A stretch of 16,556 nucleotides of DNA, taken from positions 125,465-142,020 of the forward strand of contig MU070074.1 of NCBI GenBank assembly GCA_002284615.2. Direction: 5' to 3'. This stretch comes from Dunaliella salina (lineage: Eukaryota > Chlorophyta > Chlorophyceae > Chlamydomonadales > Dunaliellaceae). This document shows positions 8,618 to 16,526 of this stretch, one piece after another; position 1 is the stretch's first letter; the number at the start of each line of letters is the position of its first letter. The translations under genes were made by a program, and so were the position numbers. The notes below the pieces were generated by a model. It saw only the letters and a program-made list of their open reading frames with translations. It was not told the DNA's origin and did not search any database.

Positions 8618-9504
8618 TATGCAGAGTCCAAAACTGGAGGGAATGGGCATACACAGACGGCAGTTGCCATATACACCATGGAAAAGAGGTGATTGGTGCA
8701 GGGGTCTTTCACCCCGCCAGCGATAGAGCCAACTATGTCCAACCAAATGGGGCAGGAATCACCCAAACCATCACAAAAGCCGAATTGGCGGCAATAGCAG
8801 CTGCAATTCTCCTAGACTATTGTTACATAGCTACTGATAGCCTTTGTTCACTAGAACAAATCAGGAAACAAATGCTATACCCAGAACTTCATCACCAACA
8901 TGTCCAGGGCCACATTCTCAAGATAATCATACAGCTCATACGCAACTCACCTACCCCTATTCATTTGTTTAAGGTTAAATCTCATGCTGGTATTGCCGGC
9001 AACAAATGCGCAGATGCAATTGCCAAGCATCAGGCCATTCAGAATAACGACACCCTTGCAGACATAACCTTCCCATGTGCAAACCTTGAAGGCAATCCTT
9101 TTCATGACACCGCCTGGCTTGCCTTTGAGGAAACTTCCTGCACTCATGCCAATGCTTCTAGACGCCTGAACCCACCTGCCGTAAAGCTTAAACACTTTTC
9201 CAACCTCTTTGATGCTTTACGGAAACACGTGCACTCAAAACACAGACTTGGAAAGGCCAACACCAACACAGGGTGCTACTATTTCTACCAAAGTTTGCTT
9301 CCCCACATCCACAAAAACATCAGCAATGCCTTCTGGACCATGTTGACACTCTCTTTCAAAATGTGACAAAACATTTTTAAATACCGCAAAGGTACCCTCT
9401 TCAATCAAAAACACGCGGTGCGCTTCAAAATTTCAACACAGTCACACTTGTCACAAATGTTTGAGCCACCCTGCCATTTACGAGACTCGACATTTAGGCA
9501 GTGA
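8590..9504 (+). pseudogene. LINE family 1 RNase H domain and following region
   Basis: The frame opens upstream of NWREWAYTDGSC and encodes an RNase HI fold. The four catalytic acids are present: Asp in YTDG (8656), Glu in KAELAAI (8782), Asp in IATDS (8836) and Asp in GNKCADAIAK (9013). The C-terminal KVKSHAGIAGN motif is also there. The role in the live element is removal of RNA from the RNA-DNA hybrid after reverse transcription. The frame meets TGA at 9364-9366, but similarity goes on in the same frame (KYRKGTLFNQKHAVRFKIST) to TGA at 9502. The expected CCHC finger after that is not recognisable, so the fragment breaks off or has decayed here. Confidence 0.85.
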
Positions 9505-9542
9505 GCCCGAAGTCTAAACCTACTCATAATCCTCATGACTCC

Positions 9543-9586
9543 TTTGTTCAGATCCTTAAATAAGTTTGTTCAGATTCTTAAATAAG
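9543..9586 (+). repeat. 22-bp tandem duplication
   Basis: Two units of TTTGTTCAGAT.CTTAAATAAG (9543-9564 and 9565-9586) differ at one base. They lie just beyond the LINE fragment. Confidence 0.9.
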
Positions 9587-10410
9587 ATTGAATACAAAAA
9601 GGAGTGCGTGCTGTTTGATTTAAAGGCATCCCACACCAGTCTACTTGAAGGTCTCCATTTGCGATCTAATCTAACCCCACCCTGTGTGATCTATTCAAAT
9701 CTAGGCTAATCATTTAAGACTCCTTCAACAACTAGCTTCACTTTTTTGGCCCCTGAGTTTGTGGACATTGCAATAGCTGGCGAGGACCAGTCACAGGCTG
9801 AGCAGCCAAACAATTTGCTTGAAGGTCCCCTGATGCAAATCTGAAACTAAGTCAGGCTCCATACCCCTATCCTCCGAGCGTTATAAGACATCAACTTAGA
9901 ACTCTTGCTCTTCCCCTAAGTATGATGTATGTTTTGCTACTGATGACCCTGCAAATGAAAATCATGTCATCATTTGTTGAATTCCCCCTAATGCACTCTC
10001 ACTTCGCATCAAGTATACATCGAAGTTCATTTTCTGACGAACAACACTGTCTCTCTTTGCGAGCAGGCTAGCAGCTGCAGACCTTGGGTGAAGGCCTTCA
10101 TATGTGATTTCTGTATTAATTTCTTCTAAGGATTCATGCCCTAGTGCAGCTTTCTGATGTCAGGCTGTTTATCTTGTCCACAAGAATCCAGAATAATACA
10201 AGCTTTGCAAGGTTCACTAGAGAGAACTCATCAGTCAAATTGCATGACCGTTAGGTGTCTCAAGCAGAACTTCGTAAATGCGATGTCCAGCTTGAGCAAG
10301 CAAGAAGCAGGAAGGATGGGAAGGGGGACAAGGAAGAGAATTATATCAGAGGGGGCTATCTGAGGCCCAAAATCAGTTGTTCTTTGCATGCTCCTTACGC
10401 ATGTGCGCCA
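9587..10410. other. Intergenic or repeat-derived DNA, nothing recognised
   Basis: AT-leaning sequence with no open frame that resembles a protein family and no RNA gene I can see. Confidence 0.5.
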
Positions 10411-10490
10411 TGACGGGTTAAAGGAAAGGAAAGGAAAGGGATACAAAGCTGTACCTGCCTGCAGGGGCAGCTTAGCCGTTGACAGGTTAA
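10411..10490 (-). mobile_element. Ultra-short solo LINE/SINE 3' end with target-site duplications (copy E)
   Basis: On the - strand a 58-base body carries AGCTGCC-CCTGCA-GGCAG, a perfect 5-bp stem, then GGTACAGCTTTGTATCC and a (TTTCC)n tail. It is flanked by TGACGGGTTAA (10411-10421) and TGACAGGTTAA (10480-10490), which match at 10 of 11 bases. This fits a severely 5'-truncated target-primed insertion of the same family as the other copies in this region. Confidence 0.72.
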
Positions 10491-10845
10491 ATTTAAACTT
10501 GGCTACCTATGATAGCTTGTTTTGCAAGCTTTATTTAGCACTTATTTAGCATACCAGACAGTTTGAAGCTACCTCTCTTAAAAATCACATTGCATCTGTG
10601 CAGTGATGCTGAGAAGCAAAGCATATCATGAACATATCCGTCGTGGCCTTTTTGGACCATTTCTTAGTGCTGTGCAGTTTTAATTTTCTGCACATCATGT
10701 GTGGTAAATGGTACCACAAAAAGCATGTGCATGCCTGTTCACGCAGAGTGACCATGTCTTTCAGTAGTTAACACTTCCAAACTCAGAGCAAGACTTTGTC
10801 TCCACTTTTCCAGCCCTGCTTCCTTTTTCAATCTAGATTGATCTG

Positions 10846-10911
10846 TTTTCCGCTCAACTGCCTTCGTAGGCGGATATAGGATATACCCTTACCTTTCCTT
10901 ACCTTACCTTT
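10846..10911 (+). mobile_element. Solo LINE/SINE 3' end (copy A)
   Basis: TTTTCCGCTCAACTGCC begins the copy. The hairpin CTGCCT-TCGT-AGGCGG (six pairs with one G-T) follows, then GATATAGGATATACCC and a (CTTAC/CTTTC)n tail. It matches the end that follows the CCHC-finger LINE at 13.8 kb. Target-site repeats were not found. Confidence 0.7.
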
Positions 10912-11127
10912 AGGAATTGCAGCACAGAAAAGGATTAATTTCTGATTTTCTTTTGTCCCAATTTTTGAATATTCAGACTGTTACGCATAGTCATAATATA
11001 AATTTTTTTGAGTGAAAAATGGTCCTGGGGTGGAGCTGTGGGCCGTTTTAGGGCCATCAAAGGCCAGAAGAATGATCTTGGATACGATGTATCAGTGTAG
11101 GTGAGTCGCTAGAACCGGCCCTGATTC

Positions 11128-11207
11128 TACCGGTTTAAACCCGGAGTACAGGGTGATAAGACCTATCAAATGCGCATGAGGTATATGTAGCGATGGAACC
11201 TTACCAT
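11128..11207 (+). mobile_element. Diverged SINE-like or LINE 3' end (copy F)
   Basis: GAGGTATATGTAGCGATGGAACCTTACC closely matches the shared 3' block AGCGATGTAACCTTACC. The hairpin is weaker (ATGC/GTAT with a wobble). Upstream, ACCGGTTTAAACCCGGA (11129-11145) can form a tRNA T-arm, and it matches the B-box consensus except that the central CG has become TA. This hints at a tRNA-derived SINE using a LINE tail. No convincing A box was seen at the usual distance. Confidence 0.4.
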
Positions 11208-11313
11208 AACCTGATTTAGCGTCCTAAAACTTTTTGTCTTTTTTTTTAATGTGAGAGAAATGTAAGAGAAAGCAGATGCTAAATGGCTCTCTATGAAGAA
11301 AATCCAGCAAGTT

Positions 11314-11405
11314 TACTCAGGTAAGGTAAGGTAAGGATACATCGCTATTTATGCCTCAAGTGGGCATCTGAGCAGAATCGAAACCCCGACCTCCTACTCA
11401 GGTAA
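11314..11405 (-). mobile_element. Short LINE/SINE 3' end with 11-bp target-site duplications (copy D)
   Basis: Identical direct repeats TACTCAGGTAA at 11314-11324 and 11395-11405 flank about 70 bases. On the - strand these read GGGGTTTCGATTCTGCTCAG, then the hairpin ATGCC-CACTTGA-GGCAT, then AAATAGCGATGTATCC and (TTACC)n. The tail merges into the downstream repeat. GTTTCGATTCT resembles a Pol III B box (9 of 11), but most of it can also be aligned to the LINE end, so a tRNA origin is uncertain. Confidence 0.75.
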
Positions 11406-11633
11406 TGTGCAATCCATACAGGTTTTCCTTGACTGCTAAGGGAAATGTCCGGCAATGTACACCCCTGGGCAACAAATCCATTGGGAAGCGCAAATGTTGG
11501 AGTCTGCTGTGGATGCTATAAATCTACTTTCCCCTGTCCCACTCTTGTAATCTCTCCCCTTCAAAAAAAATTCAAAATTAGGATGTGGGATTGTCCGGGG
11601 GGGAACAAATTGTGTTTGTGAGCACAGGGAGGG

Positions 11634-12396
11634 ATGGATAGGGAGGGTTACAAGCAGTGGGAGAAGACTCTGGGACAGAAGCTGGTCGAACCCCTCCAAC
11701 GGGAAGTAGAACAACTCAAGCAGCAGGTGCAGCACCTCCAGAAAGAGCTGGGCCGTGGAAGGGGGAGCGTTGACCACCTCATCCAGCAAGCAGCAGACAT
11801 CAGCTGGGACGCATGCTGCACCTACGACAGCGCTGAGAGGCGACGCCTATACCCGGTGCGTCTCTTGCGCTCCAGGGACCCAGGAGCACTGCCCTGCGAG
11901 GCTACACCTGCATGGGTCGAAGCCTTCCTGAAATGCGAGGTGGGTAGCGTCCTGCACATCGAGCGCATGCGGGACAACGCCAAAGGGAAGCAGAGATACC
12001 TTTTGCAGTTCAGCACGGCAGCGGCAGCGACAGCAGCGTACGCGGGGTTCCGCGCCAGCAGCAACGCAGCACAAGCAGCGATGGACCTGAGGAGGACACG
12101 CCTGCAGAATGTGCTCGTGAACCTGGCCATACAGCTGCAGCACATAGGCCGGGTGCAGTGCGGGTTTGGAGAGGGACTGGTGGTGCGGGCCAGGGGCACA
12201 AGAGTACTGGTCAAATGTGGGGAGGGGGAGCTGGATCCCTACCCTTTCCGCCAGCACCTGCCTGCAGGCCGACTCCCTAACCCTGGCCAGCCCTTCCAGC
12301 ACCTCAGTGCAGGCCGAGTAAGGCAGCAACTCAAGCTGCTGCTCTGCAAGCCTGCACCACAAGCCCCTACCTCACCTGCCCCACCACAATGCACAG

Positions 12397-12433
<37 letters not shown>

Positions 12434-12584
12434 TGTGCCTGCCCCACCACCACCACGTGCACCAGTAGCAGCAGCAGCAGCAGCAGCAAGACCAGCCCAA
12501 AAAACTCCTGCCCCAACCACGCAGGCGAACCGCACTCCACCCAGCCAGAGCTCTCCCCTTCAAGCAACTGACCCTCCCACCCAA

Positions 12585-12618
<34 letters not shown>

Positions 12619-12950
12619 CCCCTTCTTTGCGTTTCAACCCCCTTTTTAAGCAGCAGCAGCAGCCAGCCCCTCCTTCGCATGCCACTGCAGGAGCAGTTCC
12701 AGCGACCCCAACAAAGCGCAAGGCAGCAGACCAGACCCCCTCCCCAGCACGCCCAGCAATGACAGCAGCTCCAGCAACTTCTGGGCGCAAGCGCATCACT
12801 TTGCAGCACCACCAAACTCCCCTGGCAGCGGCAGGAGCAGCAGCAACAGCACCAGGGCAGCACACAGCAACAAACACAGCCCCGAGCCGAGCTAAAGCAC
12901 GCATGGTTGCACAAGCAATTTTAGCAGGAGGGCACATGGGCCCCCCATAG
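11634..12950 (+). CDS. LINE ORF1-like protein, coiled coil plus RRM-like region and Ala/Gln-rich tail
   Basis: An uninterrupted 438-codon ORF with higher GC than its surroundings. Residues about 17-41 form a coiled coil with hydrophobics at 21, 25, 28, 32, 35 and 39 (EPLQREVEQLKQQVQHLQKE). Residues about 72-150 (YPVRLL...VGSVLHIERMR...RYLLQFSTAAAATAAYAGF) have the strand-helix layout of an RRM-like fold. Residues about 153-205 (LRRTRLQNVLVNLAIQLQHI, LVVRARGTRVLVK) resemble the small C-terminal domain of L1 ORF1 proteins. The rest is low complexity (polyAla, polyGln, Pro-rich) with basic TKRKA and SGRKRI patches. ORF1 proteins coat LINE RNA as trimers. No endonuclease or reverse transcriptase follows, so this is an orphan ORF1, a 3'-deleted element or a host gene; that choice is open. 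The start ATG at 11634 follows AGGGAGGG. Confidence 0.55.
12394..12663 (+). repeat. CAG trinucleotide tracts inside the ORF
   Basis: CAG-type tracts at 12394-12432 and 12466-12489 are read as GCA (alanine runs of eight). The tract at 12582-12617 is read as CAG/CAA (12 Gln), and a shorter one at 12649-12663 gives a second Gln run. The same microsatellite thus yields two homopeptides in different frames. Confidence 0.95.
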
Positions 12951-12971
12951 GAGGTGCGTGCCTCTGGGATG

Positions 12972-13073
12972 ATGGGTAGCTGCCCTGAAAGCAATGCCAT
13001 GGGTAGCTGCCCTGAAAGCAATGCCATGGGTAGCTGCCCTGAAAGTAATGGCATGGGTAGCTGCCCTGAAAGC
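12972..13073 (+). repeat. 27-bp minisatellite, 3.8 units
   Basis: Units start at 12972, 12999, 13026 and 13053, each beginning ATGGGTAGCTGCCCTGAAAG. The unit is a multiple of three and open in one frame (MGSCPESNA repeated), starting just after the ORF1-like stop. Its core AGCTGCCCTGAAAGCA is very close to AGCTGCCCTTGAAGGCA of the LINE 3' hairpin. Confidence 0.93.
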
Positions 13074-13083
13074 ACATACAGCC

Positions 13084-13107
13084 GAAGACCTGAAGACCTG
13101 AAGACCT
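13084..13107 (+). repeat. GAAGACCT x3
   Basis: Three perfect 8-bp units directly after the 27-bp minisatellite. Confidence 0.95.
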
Positions 13108-13422
13108 ACATGGGACAGCATAGACTTATCTCGGGATCCTATAGTTGATATTACAGACCAGTCGGTGTGTTGCAGAGGAGCAAACTTATTGTGCAATACC
13201 TTGCTTTCATCCTGGTAAACTTGGAGCTTTGCATGAGCATGCTTTGATTGTATGCTTACGAAACTTACACAGCAAGATATCCTTCATCTGTTGTACTTTC
13301 AGCATTTGCGCATTCTGACATCATCTGTCTCAAAGAGCTTTTTCCATCACCAGACCACTACAGACATGATTTGTTATCATTCATCCAGATCAATCTTTTG
13401 AGCTGAGCTTTTTCATTGAAAA
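13108..13422. other. Spacer, nothing recognised
   Basis: Moderate-GC, short-ORF sequence between the minisatellite and LINE copy B. No endonuclease or reverse transcriptase motif is visible on either strand. Confidence 0.5.
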
Positions 13423-13506
13423 GGTCTGATTACAGGCCTCTGTGTTTCCGCTCAGCTGCCCTTGAAGGCAGATATTGCGTGTAACCTTCCCTTCCCTTCC
13501 TCTCCC
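13423..13506 (+). mobile_element. Truncated LINE family 2 3' end (copy B)
   Basis: Two hairpins in a row: GGTCTG-ATTA-CAGGCC (13423-13438, one T-G pair) and CTGCC-CTTGAA-GGCAG (13456-13471, perfect). GATATTGCGTGTAACC and a (CTTCC)n tail follow. It aligns over about 65 bases with copy C and directly abuts the coding remnant of that copy. Confidence 0.78.
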
Positions 13507-13507
13507 C

Positions 13508-13777
13508 TTCAGCCAGTGTTGCCTGTCCTTTACTAATGTAAAGCTTTCTCAGGAACTCAGGACTTGCAAGAAATGTGATTGGCACACTGCGCAAGATGAA
13601 GAGCACATTGTTCTGGACTGCCCTTCTGAGGACCTAACAGGCTTGCGCACTCAGTTTCAGCATCTGTTTTCTACATTGCCTGAAGATGGTGCAGCGCGGC
13701 TCCAAGACTTCATGAACCAGAATGATGTCTTCGAATTAGCCAAGTTTGTGTCTACATGCTTGAAATGCTGTGCCTGA
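13508..13777 (+). pseudogene. LINE family 2 ORF2 C-terminus with CCHC finger, 5'-truncated
   Basis: An open frame ending in TGA at 13775-13777 encodes RTCKKCDWHTAQDEEHIVLDCP, a C-x2-C-x9-H-x4-C finger of the kind found near the C-terminus of many LINE reverse transcriptase proteins. About 55 residues follow (DLTGLRTQFQHLF...FVSTCLKCCA). The finger is thought to bind nucleic acid during target-primed reverse transcription. The frame opens inside the tail of copy B, so its apparent start is not real. The reverse transcriptase itself is absent, as expected of a 5'-truncated insertion. The stop is followed by this family's 3' UTR and tail. Confidence 0.7.
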
Positions 13778-13806
13778 GTTTTGAGCAAATATTTATCAAT
13801 TTATCT

Positions 13807-13877
13807 GGTCTGGCTACAGACCTTTGTGTTTCCGCTCAGCTGCCCTTGAAGGCGGATATAGCGATGTAACCTTACCT
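13807..13877 (+). mobile_element. LINE family 2 3' UTR end (copy C)
   Basis: GGTCTG-GCTA-CAGACC (perfect 6-bp stem, 13807-13822) and CTGCC-CTTGAA-GGCGG (13840-13855) are followed by GATATAGCGATGTAACCTTACC. It lies 30 bases after the stop codon of the CCHC-finger remnant and so assigns the shared terminus to a LINE. Confidence 0.8.
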
Positions 13878-15837
13878 AAGCTTTCTGCCTTGAAGTGTGA
13901 AAAACAGAAAGGGAGAGGGAGTAGGAGAGAGAAGAGAGTAGCACTGAGATGTGCAGTGATTAGAAAATTAGTAAGGTGAGAAGCGGCCTTGCACTTCACT
14001 TTAATTCAAATTCCAACTTTGTGTTGATAAACTCCCTTCGGTGTGATGGAGAACGTGCTTCACAAATGACAAAATTCACCACATCACAGAATGAAATAAA
14101 CAGAAAATAAGATCTATACTCTGCACATTTGAAGGTCATGGAGCTTGCACTAAGGAATGGGTATTGCCTCAAAGAAAATTCAATCCACTTTCACATTATC
14201 TCCTTGAAGGAGGGTTGCAAACGAGTCACACCAAGTTCCCGCCTTGAGCTGCCTCAAACAAACACAAAAACGAGGGAACATAGTAAACTAATGCCTCAGC
14301 TTTGCGGAAGGGCAAGCCTTCTCAATCCGCATGATCTTGATTTTGAACATTTAACCACCAATGGGTGAGTCTGAAATTTATTCACACATGATGTCTGACT
14401 AACAGTTTCACAAATATTCTCAGCGATCACTGGGCCCCCAGACACACACCAGAACCCCACTGAGGCTGTCAAGAGATGTGGTGCAATTTAAAGCTCATTG
14501 CATGGCTCACTTTTAAAGCCTGTGTCTGCGCTTCATACTCCATCTCTGTGTTCATTAACAGAGTTTACAGCAATACAGGGGTACCCAAGAGCTATGTCAG
14601 GGAGTTATCATCTTCATCCTCGACAGCACTACACTAGGCGAGTTAAGTGTGTATGAAGGCTCAAGCATCCAACTAGCCAATAATTCCTGCGCTGATGTAA
14701 AACATTCAGACCCTGTGCAATGCATGGTTGGGCCAACCAGCACTCCTCCTTGCTGCATTGAATCTGCCCGCGCAGAGAATTCTGTCTTGCACAATCCAAA
14801 CCACATCCTGTCGCATAGGTGTTCAGATGGATTGCAAGCACAATCAGTGGCATCAGGCGCGCCATCACACTCCCTTTAACAACTGGAGGAAGAACCGGAC
14901 GTGGCCTTTTAGCTTGTGCTGCCTCCTTCACAGCTGCCTGTTTTGGGCACCCTCAGCTCGACCTGGTCATGTAGCTCATTACACAATTCACTGTGCAATT
15001 CGCCACAGCCTGCAATTTGCATGGAGCGCAAAGAATGATGTCATCCAGGAACAGTGAAGGACAAAATCAGACTGCCCACGCACAAAGGCAGCACTGACTC
15101 TGTTCGTTCACCTTGACCTTGGGGCTGCAAGACCTAATTTCACTCATACGCTTTTGCTGTCATGCTTGCAGCCGGCGCTGTTTGGGCTTGCTCAGCACAG
15201 GAATTCCGCTGATGAGCCCATGTATGGGTCTGAGTAGCTTCGGGAGGTAACTCTCAAACGGCCTGGCCCTGTCTGTGACACTTGCTGCCCAAAATGCATG
15301 CCCAAGCACGCCATGCACTTGCAAGTGGAAGGAAGACAAAGGCAGATGTGATTGTCGGACAGCACACGGATTGCATGACTCTGTTGTAAGTGGCGCACAA
15401 CAAATGGTATGGCTGTGGATACAGTCGCGCTCAACATGACCATTGGCACTCTTGCGAGTGAGCACATAATGTGTGCAGCTGCGCATTCACTGTCCACACT
15501 CAGTTCTGCAGCAGGGCAAGCCCAGAACATTCACTCACAATGAACCATGTAAAAACCGTACCCAGCATGTTCACCCACATGAGGCTCATGCATCTAGACT
15601 TGAGCACAGCACATCCGCCCACAGTAATGTCATGCATGAGCATGTGCCCAGCATAGGTGCATGCGCACTGTCTGTCTGCACCAGTGCTTCATGCATAACC
15701 ACATCCGCCATGAGGCCTCAAATGCTGAACTCTGCCAACTGCGCGTGCAGTTAGCTGAACCTGCCCCGCAAAATGGCTACCATGTTCACATTGAAGACAT
15801 GTGCTTCGCACTTAAGGCAGGAACTCTCCAGACTCAC
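13878..15837. other. Unassigned region, likely intron or 3' flank of the WD40 gene
   Basis: Includes a purine-rich tract at 13909-13940. I looked on the - strand for further WD40 exons (SPDG, GH and WD signatures) and found none. Short open frames here match nothing I know. Confidence 0.45.
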
Positions 15838-15966
15838 TTGATGGTCTTATCCAAGGACCCAGATGCCAGCGTTTTGCCATCAGGGCTTACGGCCACACTG
15901 CTCACACTGTTACAGTGGCCTTCTAGGGTTGCCAGGCACTTCCCACTGCCCCGCCAGTCCCAAATC
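15838..15966 (-). CDS. Single WD40-repeat exon, partial gene
   Basis: On the - strand an exon between acceptor GCTTGTACCAG and donor GTGAGT encodes one full WD40 unit of 43 residues. It begins [17 protein letters not shown], continues [18 protein letters not shown] and ends LDKTIK. The GH dipeptide, SPDGK turn and LDKTIK strand are typical. Both ends split a Lys codon in phase 2, so the exon is a symmetric module that can be duplicated or skipped without shifting the frame. WD40 repeats form beta-propellers for protein contacts and need 4-8 units, so other exons must lie further away or outside the window. The function of the whole protein cannot be told. Confidence 0.8.
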
Positions 15967-16525
15967 CTGGTACAAGCCACAGCAAGCACAGATGGGTAAA
16001 GGACTAAGACAGGGAGGGGTGTGCGGGGAGCACATTCAGAAAATCTGGAGGGCAGGAGCAGAACCAGAAGCAGCCAGGTCAAAGCAGCATGGCCTGCATC
16101 TTATGAATGTGAATTTTGTTCTGAGCGTAACATGTTGAGTCGGGATGACAGCCGTCGGTGTCGTCTCTCCCTCGCAGATGACGTCACGTGTCTCATAGCG
16201 CACCTTCGGCGCGCAGATTTGTAATAAGTGACGGCCTTCGGCCTTTGCTGGCGCGGTCGCTTCGCTCCCTTGCATCGCACACACGGCGTGCTGACAGTGT
16301 GCTTGACACAGCCATTGAGAGTGCTTGACAAAATGACAAAAAAAGAAAATGGGCAAAAAGGATTATCATTAGATGACCTACGAGCAGTGCATCAAGGAAT
16401 GACCTTGGACCAGCTACTTGTGTCAGAGCTTAGACAAGTGAGGAGAGGAAGCACTCGCATTCATGTGCCATGCTGAAGAAATACGTGTACCTGATGATGG
16501 GCTTGCCTGGTAGCAGCAGAGTCAG

Positions 16526-16526
<1 letters not shown>
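15967..16526. other. GC-rich flank of the WD40 exon
   Basis: Contains the stretch 16140-16300, richer in CpG than its surroundings, with small inverted repeats such as GGCCTTCGGCC. A + strand open frame at 16228-16476 was not recognised. This is either an upstream intron or the promoter side of the - strand gene. Confidence 0.4.
16179..16190. promoter_or_regulatory. Overlapping TGACGTCA and CACGTG elements
   Basis: TGACGTCACGTG joins a palindromic CRE/bZIP site (16179-16186) with a G-box/E-box (16185-16190) inside a GC-rich patch. On the - strand it lies about 210 bases upstream of the WD40 exon. Function is inferred from motif only. Confidence 0.25.

Larger units (their letters stand above)
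6957..9504 (-). mobile_element. Degenerate LINE (family 1) with inverted 5' part, twin-priming structure
   Basis: Read on the - strand, the insertion shows the upstream part of the element inverted (sense on + at 7691-9504), joined near 7640-7690 to a sense C-terminal part (7640 to 7058), then a 3' hairpin and a TTTTAC tail ending at 6957. The 5' edges of both parts meet at the junction, which is the geometry made by twin priming during target-primed reverse transcription. The element is dead, with two in-frame stops, a frameshift and a third stop. I judge the two parts to belong to one element from remembered domain order in algal LINEs (upstream domain, RNase H, CCHC, C-terminal ExK domain). 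A stretch of roughly 100 residues between the parts is missing. Clear target-site duplications were not found. Confidence 0.7.

Noticed and set aside
6939..9501. TAGGCAG at 6939-6945 and 9495-9501 as target-site duplication of LINE family 1
   Set aside because: Only seven bases match, and the right copy lies within the presumed LINE coding remnant.
11822..13196. Several long - strand open frames opposite the ORF1-like gene
   Set aside because: They consist of poly-Cys, poly-Leu or poly-Ala runs made by the complement of CAG repeats, and have no domain character.
11634..13877. One complete L1-type element from ORF1 to tail
   Set aside because: No endonuclease or reverse transcriptase lies between 12950 and 13508, and copy B interrupts the interval, so ORF1 and the CCHC remnant cannot be joined with confidence.
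15160..15530. Two overlapping - strand frames as further exons of the WD40 gene
   Set aside because: Neither contains GH, SPDG or WD signatures and the two overlap in different frames.
16228..16476. 82-codon + strand open frame near the right end
   Set aside because: No family resemblance, no clear splice context, and part of it overlaps the GC-rich hairpin patch.
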